64,000 bases of DNA from Otis tarda (lineage: Eukaryota; Chordata; Aves; Otidiformes; Otididae), in assembly GCA_026413225.1 (NCBI GenBank), contig CM048552.1, forward strand, positions 183,802,053 through 183,866,052, given 5' to 3'. This document shows positions 51,088 through 61,590 of the stretch, one piece after another. Numbering within the stretch: the first letter of the stretch is position 1; every line of letters begins with the position of its first letter. Both the position numbers and the translations under genes were made by a program. The notes under the pieces are model-generated. The model was not told where the DNA came from, ran no database searches, and saw only the letters and a list, made by a program, of their open reading frames with translations.

Positions 51088-54000
51088 TGAAATTTCCCAA
51101 CTTTTTCTGTTAGTAAGTCTGCAGTTGCAGTTTTAGGATTGCAGCCACTTCTTGTTGCAGGTGCTGCTTCCAAAAATGAAGTTTTGCTGAGTTATGACTT
51201 GATTTAGAAAACTAACCTCTAGTTTGGTGAACCCTGTTCTGTATATTAATGATCAAGAGAAGAGCCCAACAGAGGGAGAAGCACTTCAGCACTGATGTGC
51301 CTTGTACATCTCTCCCTGTGAACTACCTGATACTCAACACTGTCAAAAGCACAATCCTGAGCGAGGTGACCTGATTGGAACTGACAGCTCCTATGTTCCA
51401 CTGAAATCAGGTCAAAAGACAAGTGAGTGGGGAAAGCAAAGACAAATGGAAAAACAGAAAGGTTGATGTAAGTCTAATATTTAACAACCTCCAGTGTCTA
51501 AAAAATACATGCCTGAGGCCACAAAAAGGGTGTGTGTTTTTTTCTATAACTTTTGGTAAGCAAGATGTTAAGCTTCAAAGCTTCCTAATATCTGATTTCA
51601 CCAGGATTTTATACAAGTGGTCAAAGTCTAACTTCAGCAAAAACAAGACTGGAGGCCACTGAAAATTATAATATCTTGAGGCTGAGGCGTGTTAGCCAGA
51701 CTCATATGGAAAAGTGTGCCTTAATAATTATCCTGTAAATAAGTAGAAGGCATCAGTTTTCAGGCACACCCTTGACTTACAGGCAGATCTTTAACTTTCA
51801 TCTTGGACGTCTGCCATTGTGGCTTGTTATTTTTCTCTGTAAGAGCACAAATATGCAGCACAGGGCATGAGCTTAACTAAGTCTAAAAGAATTACCACTT
51901 CTGTACCACTCTTCATGTGTATTTATACCAGTGAACCTTTTGACATGTACCACTTTTGACTAATAAATTTTTAGGTCATCTAAGTCATTCTGGAGGATAG
52001 CATCTCAAAATTGCTTTGTGTTTTTCAAGGCAAGGGTTCATTAGTGAAAGGAGAACCAAACTGAACCAGAGAAGTAAAACATTTTCCTGGCAGGGTGTCT
52101 TCCTCTAGAAAACAGGTGACCTGATGTCATTTGCTGTAACAAATGAAAGCATAAGAACACTAAATTTAATAATGCCCAAATTGCCTTTAAAAAGTAACAA
52201 TTCAAAAGAAAAAAACATTCTCCATTGGCCTGAGGTCACGGAGTTCTTCTGCTAGTCCTAAAAAATAACAAAACAGCAGACTTGAATGTGCTTGAAAGAT
52301 GTGCTTGAATCAGAGTTGCTGAGTGCACAAAGAGGATTCAGATCTCCAAAAGGTGGAGTACAAACTATCCTTCCCCTCTCACCTGACCATTTTTCTCAAA
52401 GTCTAAAAGTGTAGAAAACAGCAATTTTAAGGCTTGGATAATTTAAAAGTAGTTTAGCAGATTTTCTCCAACCTTTCCAGATTTTTTTTTCCTCTGGGCT
52501 GAAACCAACCATGAGAAATTTCAGCCCAAAAGGCAATTTTTTTGAAAAAAAATTATAACCTGCTGAAAGGGGAGGTTTAGAATGAAAGTTCTTTGCAGCC
52601 ATAACTATTCCACATCAATCTTTAACACTTTAACTAATGCATTATTAAACTACAGTTTATTATATGAATTATGTATATCTAATGTTAAAATGCATATATT
52701 AGTGTATAAATATTGTGGTAGCCAAATATTATGGAAAAAAGTAAGCTTTCTGAATAACAATAAGTGTAAGCAAAATACATGTAGAAATAGAAGAGATATT
52801 ATACAACTATTAACAAGAATCCGTCTTTACAAATGAAAGGCTCTGACATTTGCCCAGATCAAAAATCCAATTTCACAGATAAAGAATTAAATAGAGTGCA
52901 GATATCATCTAAACTGGTATTAAAAGGTTAGCAGTGCTTAAAATTGATTAGTTACCAAGACCAGACAGCCTACATCCCAGGCTGTGAGAAGAGTATTGGC
53001 CAGATGTTGCAGAAGCTTTAGTTTTCATTTTAACAAAGTTGTGGGGAAGGCAAGATCTTCACAGACTGCAAAGTGGGGAGCATAACTCTGTTACAAGGCA
53101 GGCATCCCAGCATGTTACACAGAAGCAAGGTTAACATCAGTTGGGGAAAAAAAAAAGCATCAAAATAACTAGACTTAGTAGATCATATGGGCTCCCTATC
53201 TATGGGAACAAAAATGCCCTACAGTTTAGGAATTACAAACCGGTTAGTTTGGGGAAGGAAAGGTAATGAATGGATAAGTCCTTTAGAAACTGAAAGATCA
53301 GAGAACCCAGAGATATGTCAGGATATAGATGAGTAACATACACCAAATTTCAGACTCTGGCAGGTTATGTAAAGATATCCAGGAAAGATGGCACTCTCTC
53401 CAAGATTAATCTAAACTACTTACTGCTCTTCTAGCTGTCATCAAGGCAGGAAAAAAAGAATAAAATAAATTTTTAAAGATAGACAAAAAGTTAGCATTGG
53501 GACATAGATGTGTCATTTTAATCTTCAAGAAATATCACAGATGACAGCAGCAAAAGCAGTATGTGACTGATGAGGAAGATCAGTTCATTTCTAAGATTAA
53601 TAAAAAAAAATTAAAAAGTCAGAAAGGGCTAAGGACTAGTTAGATATTTAGTCTAACATGGTGATGCAAACTCTCACTGAATACAGATACAGTAAATATA
53701 TTATAGCAAATAAGTCTATAAGTCTTTTCATGGTAAATTGTGGTTTGCCATTAGGGATTTGCGATGATGAGAATGTGTCAAAAACCTATGAATCATAAGG
53801 AAATACAATGATGTGTCAAAGCATCTATTTACCTTTAAAAATACAAGAGAGTCTCAAACAAAGGAAAGCAAAAGGAAAGAAAATGAGTTATTCTCTACCT
53901 GTAGAGAAATCAGGCAGCACTTTAGTAATTAATATTTATTACTTATGGCACCTTTCATACATTGAAAATGCTGAACAAATACCAACTGACCTGTACAACA

Positions 54001-54557
54001 CTCCTACAATACGTGATACACATAATTATGGAAATTACAGTAGGGAGCTGGCAATGAAATAAAGTCCTGGAGATCCTCCCTTGTGGGGAAAGGATTGCAC
54101 ATGAGATGAGGCTGCCATGTAGGGATTGCATAGCACACCTGAGGACACAATTTACACTGAAACTGGAGAGAGAGTGGAAGAGGGCAAGACAAAAAGGTGA
54201 GCAAACCTCCACAGGATGTGCAACCGAGATGCTTGGAAATTAAAGCAGCAGAAGCTGATTTTTACATGTGGCTATTTGCAAATTTGGAATTGAACTGTGC
54301 TCCGGAGGGCTTTAAACTAGTGTTGCTGGGGGAGGGGGAGCACAGTTCAGCCCACGGCTATCGGCATGGTGCCAGTGCCAGCACCAAGCGCCCAGAAGTC
54401 AGGGAGGGATTGCAGGTAGGTGCAAATAAACCTAATCTGCAATACAAAAGAACACCTGTCACTCCAGCCAGCAAGTCGGTTTTATCAGGGGCCCTGCTGA
54501 AGTGTCTCTATACCAACGCACGCAGCATGGGGAATAAACAGGAAGAACTGGAGATGC

Positions 54558-57296
54558 GTGCGCGCGAGCAGGGCTACGACCTTGTTGGCATCACAGGGCT
54601 ACGACCTTGTTGGCATCACGGAGACGTGGTGGGACGAGTCTTACGACTGGAGCGTCAACATGGAGGGGTACAGGCTTTTTAGAAAAGACAGGCAGGGAAG
54701 ACAAGGAGGGGGTGTCGCTCTCTATGTCAGCAACTGGCTGGAGTGCGTGGAGCTTCGCCTGGGGATGGGGGAGGAGCTGACAGAGAGCTTATGGGTCAAG
54801 ATCAGAGGACAGGGACGGACGGGGGATGTTACGGTGGGGGTCTGTTACAGGCCGCCTGGCCAGGAAGACAGAGCGGACGAGGCGCTCTATAGGCAGATAG
54901 GAGCAGCCTCACAGCGGTCACAAGCCCTGGTCCTCATGGGGGACTTCAACCACCCTGACATCTGTTGGAGAGACAACACGGCAGGGCACAGGCAGTCCAG
55001 GAGGTTCCTGGAATGCGTGGATGATAACTTCCTCCTGCAGGCGATAGAGGAGCCGACAAGGAGGGGTGCCATGCTGGACCTTGTGCTCACCAACAGGGAG
55101 GGGCTGGTGGGGGACGTGAAACTGATGGACAGCCTTGGCTGCAGTGACCATGACGCGGTGGAATTCAAGATCCACAGGGCGGCGAGGAAACTGCACAGTA
55201 AGCTCTCTGCCCTAGATTTCAAGAAGGCGGACTTCGGCCTCTTCAGGAACCTCATGGGCAAAGTGCCATGGGAGGCGGCCCTGGAGGGAAGAGGGGCCCA
55301 GGAAAGTTGGTCCATATTTAAGGAGCACCTCCTCCAAGCTCAGCAGAGGTGCATCCCGATGAAGAAGAAGTCGGGCAAAAAGGCCAGGAGGCCAGCGTGG
55401 ATGAGCAAGGAGCTCCTGGACCAACTGAAAGTAAAGAAGGAAGCCTATAGAGGGTGGAAGCGGGGACAGGTAGCCTGGGAGGACTACCGAGTGGCTGTGC
55501 GAGCGGCCAGAGATAGGGTGAGGAAGGCTAAAGCCCTGATGGAATCGAATCTGGCCAGGGATATAAAAAGTAACAAGAAAAGTTTTTACAGGTATGTGGG
55601 GGACAAAAGAAAATCCAAGGAGAATGTAGGCCCCCTCCGGAAGGTAACGGGTGTCGTGGTTACCCGGGATGTGGAGAAGGCTGAGGTACTCAATGACTTT
55701 TTTGCCTCAGTCTTCACTGATAAGGGCTCTTGTCTCCCCACCCAAGCTGTGGAAGGCACAGGCAGGGACTGTGAGGATGAAGAACCGCCCACGGTGCTCG
55801 AAGAGCAGGTTCGGGACCATCTAAGGAACTTGAAGGTGCACAAGTCCATGGGGCCTGATGAGATCCATCCGCGCGTCCTGAAGGAACTGGCGGATGAAGT
55901 TGCCAAGCCACTGGCCATCATATTTGAGAAATCGTGGCGGTCTGGTGAGGTCCCCGATGACTGGAAGAGAGGGAACATAACCCCCATTTTTAAAAAGGGG
56001 AGTAAGGAAGACCCGGGCAACTACAGGCCGGTCAGCCTCACCTCTGTGCCTGGCAAGGTCATGGAGCAGATTCTCCTGGAAACCATGCTAAGGCACATGG
56101 AGAGCAAGGAGGTGGTTGGTGACAGCCAACATGGCTTCACCAAGGGCAGATCGTGCCTGACCAATTTGGTGGCCTTTTATGACGGGGTAACAGCATCGGT
56201 GGACAAGGGACGGGCAACGGATATCGTCTACCTGGACTTGTGCAAAGCTTTTGACACTGTCCCGCATGACATCCTTCTCTCTAAACTAGAGAGGCATGGG
56301 TTCGATGGATGGACCACTCGGTGGATAAGGAGTTGGCTGGATGGCCGCACTCAGAGAGTGGTGGTCAACGGCTCAATGTCCAAGTGGAGACCGGTCACGA
56401 GTGGCGTCCCTCAGGGGTCCGTGTTGGGCCCGGCCCTGTTCAACATCTTTGTCGGCGACATGGACAGTGGGATAGAGTGCACCCTCAGCAAGTTCGCCGA
56501 TGACACCAAGCTGTGTGGTGCCGTCGACACGCTGGAAGGGAGGGATGCCATCCAGAGGGACCTTGACAGGCTGGAGAGGTGGGCCTGTGCCAACCTCATG
56601 AAGTTCAACCAGGCCAAGTGCAAGGTCCTGCACCTGGGTCGTGGCAATCCCAGGCACAAATACAGGCTGGGCGGAGAATGGATTGAGAGCAGCCCTGAGG
56701 AGAAAGACTTGGGAGTGCTGGTAGACGAGAGGCTCAACATGAGCGGGCAATGCGCCCTTGCGGCCCAGAAGGCCAACCGCATCCTGGGCTGCATCAAGAG
56801 GAGCGTGGCCAGCAGGTCGAGGGAGGTGATTCTGCCCCTCTACTCTGCCCTGGTGAGACCCCACCTGGAGTACTGTGTCCAGTTCTGGAGCCCCCAACAC
56901 AAGAAGGACATGGACCAGTTGGAAAGGGTCCAGAGGAGGGCCACCAAGATGATCAGAGGGCTGGAGCACCTCTCCTATGAGGACAGGCTGAGAGAGTTGG
57001 GGCTGTTCAGCCTGGAGAAGAGGAGGCTCCGGGGAGACCTGATAGCGGTCTTCCAATACCTCAAGGGGGCCTACAGGAAAGATGGGGAGAAACTGTTCAG
57101 TAGGGCCTGTTGTGATAGGACAAGGGGTAATGGGTTTAAATTAGAAGGAGGTAGGTTTAGATTAGATATTAGAAAAAAATTTTTTACGATGCGAGTTGTA
57201 GAGCACTGGAACAGGTTGCCCAGAGAGGTGGTGGATGCCCCATCCCTGGAAGTGTTCAAGGCCAGGCTGGATGAGGCTCTGAGCAACCTGATCTAG
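54558..57296 (+). CDS. CR1 ORF2 protein (endonuclease-reverse transcriptase), N-terminus shifted
   Basis: An open frame of 912 codons covers nearly all of CR1 ORF2. The endonuclease comes first: ITETWWD with the likely catalytic Glu at residue 22, GDFNHPD at 128-134 and the SDH motif at 196-198. The reverse transcriptase follows, with [11 protein letters not shown] at 558-568 and the FADDTKL catalytic box at 646-652. The C-terminal end matches other CR1 copies ([11 protein letters not shown], ending LSNLI). The frame opens with GTG, not ATG, because the natural N-terminus, with [14 protein letters not shown] carrying the first catalytic Asn of the endonuclease, lies in the frame ending at 54682. 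The switch is caused by a 25-bp tandem duplication at 54571-54620. As it stands the copy would not make a complete protein. Confidence 0.93.
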   Translation: MRASRATTLLASQGYDLVGITETWWDESYDWSVNMEGYRLFRKDRQGRQGGGVALYVSNWLECVELRLGMGEELTESLWVKIRGQGRTGDVTVGVCYRPPGQEDRADEALYRQIGAASQRSQALVLMGDFNHPDICWRDNTAGHRQSRRFLECVDDNFLLQAIEEPTRRGAMLDLVLTNREGLVGDVKLMDSLGCSDHDAVEFKIHRAARKLHSKLSALDFKKADFGLFRNLMGKVPWEAALEGRGAQESWSIFKEHLLQAQQRCIPMKKKSGKKARRPAWMSKELLDQLKVKKEAYRGWKRGQVAWEDYRVAVRAARDRVRKAKALMESNLARDIKSNKKSFYRYVGDKRKSKENVGPLRKVTGVVVTRDVEKAEVLNDFFASVFTDKGSCLPTQAVEGTGRDCEDEEPPTVLEEQVRDHLRNLKVHKSMGPDEIHPRVLKELADEVAKPLAIIFEKSWRSGEVPDDWKRGNITPIFKKGSKEDPGNYRPVSLTSVPGKVMEQILLETMLRHMESKEVVGDSQHGFTKGRSCLTNLVAFYDGVTASVDKGRATDIVYLDLCKAFDTVPHDILLSKLERHGFDGWTTRWIRSWLDGRTQRVVVNGSMSKWRPVTSGVPQGSVLGPALFNIFVGDMDSGIECTLSKFADDTKLCGAVDTLEGRDAIQRDLDRLERWACANLMKFNQAKCKVLHLGRGNPRHKYRLGGEWIESSPEEKDLGVLVDERLNMSGQCALAAQKANRILGCIKRSVASRSREVILPLYSALVRPHLEYCVQFWSPQHKKDMDQLERVQRRATKMIRGLEHLSYEDRLRELGLFSLEKRRLRGDLIAVFQYLKGAYRKDGEKLFSRACCDRTRGNGFKLEGGRFRLDIRKKFFTMRVVEHWNRLPREVVDAPSLEVFKARLDEALSNLI
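54571..54620 (+). repeat. 25-bp tandem duplication inside CR1 ORF2
   Basis: The unit GGGCTACGACCTTGTTGGCA plus TCACA occupies 54571-54595 and repeats at 54596-54620 with only the last base changed (A to G). Both copies encode QGYDLVGIT in different frames. Because 25 is not a multiple of three, the duplication alone accounts for the frame change between the ORF2 N-terminus and the long downstream frame. Confidence 0.95.
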
Positions 57297-57463
57297 TCAG
57301 GGATGTCCCTGCTCTTGCAGGGGGGTTGGACTAGATGACCTTTGAAGGTCCCTTCCAACTCTAACCATTCTATGATTCTATGATTCTAATTGCATTCAAG
57401 TTGAGCGTAGCACCTGCAGGTAAAGCTCCATGAGAAAACAGAAAAAGCTGTTTCCCCCCAGCA

Positions 57464-58395
57464 CATAGAATCATAAAATGTTCTGAGTTGGAAGGGACTC
57501 ATGATGATGATGGAGTCCAACTGATTACTCCACACGGGGCAATCTAAAAATTAAACCATATATCAAAGAGCATTGTCCAAACTCTTCTTGAACACCATGG
57601 CCATGAGGAGCTTGTTCCAGTGCTTGACCACACTTCACAGTGAAGAATTTTTTCCTAATAACCAGTCTGAGTTTCCCCTGATGCAGCTTTAAGCCATTCC
57701 TTCACATCCTACCACCAGACACCAGAGAGAGGAGATTAGCACCTCCCTCTCTGCTCCCCCTTATGAGGAAGTTGTAGACAGCAATGAGGTCTCCCCTAAA
57801 CCTCCTCTTCTCTAACCTGAACAAGCCTAGTATCCTCAGTTGCTTCTCATAAGCCATGCCCCCTAGTCCTTTCACCATTTTCGTTGCCTCCCCTTGGACA
57901 CACTCTAATATTTTTATATCCTTATATTGTGGAGCCCAAAACTGAACACAGCACTCAAGATGAGGCCACACCTGTGCTGAGTATAGTGGAACAATCACTT
58001 CTTTTGACTGATTAGCTACACTGCACTTACTGCACCCCAGGTTAGCCCTTTCAGCTGCCAGGGCACATTGTTGACTCATGATGAGCTTGCCATCAACCAA
58101 ATACCCCAGGTCCCTTTCTGCAGGGCTGCACTCCACTCCAGTCTCTTGTCCCCCAGTCCATACATACATTCAGGATTTCACCATCCCAGGTGCAGAATCC
58201 AGCATTTGTCCTTGTTAAATTCCATATGGTTGGTGATTGCTCAGCTCTCTAATCTATTCAGATCTCTCTGTAAGGCCTCTCTACCCTCAAGGGAATCAAT
58301 GACTTCTCCTAATTTAGTCAGCAAACTTAGTGTGGACTCAACACCTGCATCCAGGTCGTTGATAAAAACATTGAAGAGAACTGGCTCCCCAGGAG
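57464..58395 (-). mobile_element. CR1 LINE fragment, old copy with decayed ORF2
   Basis: The plus strand starts with ATAGAATCATAAAATG and GAGTTGGAAGGGACTC, the reversed 3' end of an older CR1 subfamily, and continues for about 930 bp into the reverse transcriptase part of ORF2. A minus-strand frame (58169-57702) still shows [20 protein letters not shown], then [20 protein letters not shown] and [15 protein letters not shown], all CR1 ORF2 features. Small gaps and substitutions break it upstream and downstream. Its 3' end faces the 3' end of the young CR1 across only about 75 bp. Confidence 0.92.
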
Positions 58396-59583
58396 CAGAG
58401 GGCATTGATTGTTTCTTTTAATCGGGTGCGTGGGGTTAAAGCCGGAGACCAAGAATCAGTTCACGGCCTCCACCAGCTAAACTGTCCGCTTGAGACTGAT
58501 TCATTATAAATCAGCTTTCTTGCAGGTTAGTTTACCTGCCTGTAAAACAGGTAATTCAGAGCCAGACCGCCAGCTGTGAACTGGCACAGCTCCACTCAGT
58601 TCCCAGTCTTAGAAGGGGACATATTTGGCCAAAATTAAGCAGCACACATCCCCGGTGAGGCAGGCAGAGTGATTTACACCATGACCTGGCTCACTGCATC
58701 CATGTCTACATGGTTGGGTGCAGATGTGACAGGATGCTGCTCTGATCCAGATATTGCACAGCTCTTCTTAAGCTGAAGTGGCAATGCAGCTTCCAGAGGG
58801 GATCTGTCATATGCCTGACATGTGGCTTGTTTCTATAGGGCACTCACCCATATCAAAATAATTTTTCTCTACCTCACAAGAGGAATGCAGTTTTATTAAT
58901 CCAAACTAATCGGGCCTCTCCTGTTGACAATGAAGTCTGATATGACCAGGCTTGTCTGTGAAACATTGCTGTTTCAAAACATTATTATTCTTAGAATAAG
59001 CTATCCCCTGCAACACTTCCGCAAACTATGTCTGGGAAGTGAAATACAAAATCAAACAAGAACAATCTCTTGAAATTCAATTTATGGAGAAAGGCAGAAA
59101 GTAAATAAGCCCACACCTGATAGGAAAGCTTCACTTCACTAATATCAACGGAGCATACAAATTGAATGGGCTTCATGATTTTCTGCCCAATTAACACAAC
59201 TTCAAAATCTGTCTCTGGTCAAGAGTTCCCAGACCAAGGTATTTCTTGGCAGACTCTCAAGACATCCAGCTTGAACTGAGAAACAGAAACAAACATTTCT
59301 ATTACATGACCTGCCTCCTGGTCTTGACCCAGCATAAGGATCAATGGTTTAGTTGTTTAATTTCCCCAATGAGTTTTGGCTTTTCCATAAGGTTAAAATA
59401 TAATATGGATTATATACCTACTACAAGAAGAGACTAATACACAGTATGCAATATTAATTATAGGTGATGTGTTCAGAATACAAAAATATAATATCCTCAG
59501 AAATCATTCCATATATTTTTTTAAAAGACCTGAAGAATTCATGGATGGTGCAAGAGATATCTTTTAAAAAAGAAAAAGATTAC

Positions 59584-59724
59584 CTGTCACAAGTTGTTGT
59601 CCAGCTAGTCCTACTGGAACCATCCCCAGATTATTCATAGCTGTAGCCCAAGCTGTTGGATCAGTGACTGACATGTTAAGTTGTGTGGTATCTATAGCTA
59701 TACTTCCTAAACCATCAGCTGCTG
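59584..59724 (-). CDS. ENOX1: ENOX1 internal coding exon A (N-terminal linker)
   Basis: This is the first ENOX1 exon visible in transcription order. It has 47 codons and begins in phase 1. The minus strand reads ADGLGSIAIDTTQLNMS, then a TDPTAWATAMNNLG stretch, then VGLAGQQLVT. From memory this matches vertebrate ENOX1 near residues 25-70 with one or two substitutions against human. It is a hydrophobic, probably unstructured leader before the RRM-like fold and has no signal peptide or membrane segment of its own. The acceptor is a pyrimidine tract plus TTGCAG. The donor is GACAG|gtaat. The 141-nt length keeps frame if the exon is skipped. The preceding exon, which should encode the start methionine, is not in this window. 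ENOX1 is known as a cell-surface hydroquinone/NADH oxidase with protein disulfide-thiol interchange activity. The paralogue ENOX2 is a less likely reading. Confidence 0.95.
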
Positions 59725-59730
59725 CTGCAA
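59717..59730 (-). promoter_or_regulatory. ENOX1: Tandem NAG splice acceptor of ENOX1 exon A
   Basis: On the minus strand the acceptor reads TTGCAGCAGCAGCTGATGG, so three AG dinucleotides follow each other at 3-nt spacing. Use of the first, second or third site would give zero, one or two fewer residues in the alanine run before Asp-Gly-Leu, with no frame change. The exon coordinates given for exon A assume the first AG. Which site is used cannot be read from the sequence. Confidence 0.7.
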
Positions 59731-59955
59731 AAAAAGAAACACATTGTAAGTAGGAAAGTCAGTGCACTAGGATTTTTAAGCAAAACCTTCAGTGAAAATG
59801 AGCTATCACAACCACTGCTTGAGTTTTTTTTCTTAATTATGATTCATCTTTTAGACCATTTATAATAGTGCTTGGTACTGTATAGCAAAACATAAAGACA
59901 CTGGAAACATTCAACAGACATAAACAAAACAAGAGTGGTTCAGGCCATTTATATG

Positions 59956-60156
59956 GAAAACTTTTTCATCATAAGGACAATCAAGCAGTGGAATAGGCTG
60001 TGCAGTCACCACTATTGGCAGCTTTCAAGACTCAACTTGATAAAGCCCTGAGCAACTGGTCTGACCCTATGACTGGCCTTGATTTGAGCACGAGGTGGGA
60101 TTGGAGACCTCCTGAGGCCCCTCCCAATCTGAATGAATCATTCTGTAATCCTCTGA
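59956..60156 (+). mobile_element. CR1 LINE 3' fragment, old copy
   Basis: The sequence follows the end of CR1 ORF2 and the 3' UTR with many changes: AACTTTTTCATCATAAGGAC, CAAGCAGTGGAATAGGCTGT, then GATAAAGCCCTGAGCAACTG, GACCTCCTGAGGCCCCTCCC and a decayed octamer end (ATTCTGTAATCC). This is the form of an old CR1 subfamily. It ends close to the LTR that follows. Confidence 0.85.
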
Positions 60157-60344
60157 TACAATTTACTTATATATAATCTCTGGTAACCTGTCAGAAAGCT
60201 CTATGAACCAAACATCCTCCAATGAAAGACCTGTTTTCTATTAGGTGTAAACTTTTTTTTTGTAAAAGATTTAAGAATACATCAGTCTCTAACTAAAAAG
60301 ATGTAAAACCAGATCGATTTACTGAGGGTAATATAAAGTTTTAT

Positions 60345-61590
60345 TCTAAAACCAAAAAAGAATTATCATGATGTCGTAATTTAGCCCCACTTGGGACCAA
60401 GCTACACAGTTTTTCACTCACTTTCTCCACCCTCCGAGGGAATGGGGGAGAGATAATATAACAACAAGCTTGAGGTTTGAGATAAAGGCAGAGAGATACC
60501 ATTCCAGTTACCATTACAGGCAAAAGAGACTTGACTAGAGGAAAACTATTTCAATTTATTAATAATAAAACCAAAGAGGGATAAAGAGAGAGAACAAAAA
60601 CAACTTCCCCCTACTACCCCTCCCTCTTCCCAGGCTTAACTTCATTTCAAATTATCTATACCTCCTTCCTCCCGCCAAGTGGCACAGAGGGGAAGAGGGA
60701 ATGGGAGTTATGGTCAGTTCATCACACCGTCAGTTCATCACACATTGTTTTCCACCGCTCCTTCCTCCTCAGGAGAAGAACTCCTCACATTCCTCCCCTG
60801 CTCCAGTGTGGGGTCTCTCCCATGGGCTGCAGTTCTTCATGAACTGCTTCAGCATGGAGTCCTTTTCCACAGGGTGCAGTCCGTCTGGAACAGGTTGCCC
60901 CAGCGTGGGCCCTCCACAGGCCACAGCCTCCTTCAGGCATCCACCTGCCCCAGCGTGGGGTCCTCTACAGGCTGCAGGTGGATCTCTGCTCCTCTGTGGA
61001 GCTCCAGGGGCTGCAGGGGGACAACAGCCTGCTTCACCATGGGCTGCACCACGGGCTGCAGGGGAATCTTGGCCAGCAGCTGCATTATTCCTCCCCGTCC
61101 TTCTTCACTGACCTTGGCATCTGCAGCCGTTCCTCTCACCAGAAATTCTTCACAATCAGCTCAGGCTGATTGTGGCCTCTCAGGTTCTCTTCACATCTCC
61201 TCTCTTCTAGTTGGAGATGTCCCTGCTCCTTTCAGGGGGGTTGGGCTAGATTACTTTTAAAGGTCCCTTCCAACCCAAACTATTCTATGATTCTGTTTTC
61301 TCGACTGGGGCGGGCCGAATTAGGCCCAGATGGCCGCCCGGCAAGAGGCCTGAGGGTGAGGGCTGCAAGGCCCACAAGGCTCGCTCCTCCCTGTCTCTGC
61401 CCCTGCTTCAGCTTCTTCACTCTTTTTTTTTTTTTTTTCAATTTTCCCCTTCTTAAATACATTATCACTGTCACCAATTGGCTTGGCCCTGGCCAGCAGT
61501 GGGTCCACCCTAGACCCTGCTGAGTCCACTGGACAAAGGGGAAACTTCTAGCAGCTTCTTGCAGAAGCTGCCACCATAGCTCCAGGTATG
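60345..61590 (-). mobile_element. Solo LTR of an avian endogenous retrovirus (fossil)
   Basis: The plus strand carries text I recall as a common avian ERV LTR in reverse orientation: TTCCCAGGCTTAACTTCATT, GGTCAGTTCATCACAC, repeated CCAGCGTGGG-type modules, CTTCTTCACTGACCTTGGCA and GGCTTGGCCCTGGCCAGCAG, then a block with CTTCTAGCAGCTTCTTGCAG. On the minus strand a TATTTAAG TATA-like box (about 61452-61459) and an AATAAA signal (60555-60560) are in the order expected of an LTR read on that strand. No internal retroviral gene is visible on either side, so it is a solo LTR or LTR fragment. It is decayed at the edges and interrupted by one CR1 insertion. Its class is not assigned, and it appears moderately old. 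Both boundaries are approximate. Confidence 0.75.
61210..61296 (+). mobile_element. CR1 LINE tail nested in the LTR
   Basis: An 87-bp CR1 3' end reads GTTGGAGATGTCCCTGCTCC, GGGGGGTTGGGCTAGATTAC, then CCCTTCCAACCCAAACTATT and a single octamer. LTR-type sequence lies on both sides, so this CR1 fragment most likely inserted after the LTR. It has no coding content. Confidence 0.85.

Larger units (their letters stand above)
54290..57390 (+). mobile_element. CR1 LINE, 5'-truncated copy with near-complete ORF2
   Basis: A 3.1-kb CR1 antisense to ENOX1. It begins with the GAGGGCTTTAAACTAG-type region that lies between ORF1 and ORF2 in avian CR1. It then contains almost all of ORF2 and ends with the 3' UTR (GGGGGGTTGGACTAGATGAC) and two and three-quarter ATTCTATG octamers at 57367-57388. 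No ORF1 is visible upstream, and the exact 5' boundary (somewhere in 54220-54320) is uncertain. The body is GC-rich compared with the AT-rich intron around it. No clear target-site duplication is visible, which is normal for CR1. Confidence 0.93.
23040..59583 (-). other. ENOX1 intron between exons A and B (36.5 kb)
   Basis: A very large intron, which is common in the 5' half of long vertebrate genes. It collects most of the mobile elements of the window: a MIR-like SINE, three CR1 tails and one near-complete CR1. Between them the sequence is unique and AT-rich. The open frames between 25290 and 54060, including those of 109, 168 and 164 codons, have no motif I recognise. Confidence 0.75.

Noticed and set aside
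55586-56020. Minus-strand open frames of 128-227 codons under the young CR1 (also 56373-57056 and 56411-56797)
   Set aside because: They are antisense shadows of the GC-rich CR1 ORF2 and have no independent support.
60679-61260. 193- and 136-codon plus-strand frames near 60.7-61.3 kb
   Set aside because: They are translations of the LTR read backwards plus the nested CR1 tail, so they are not treated as genes.
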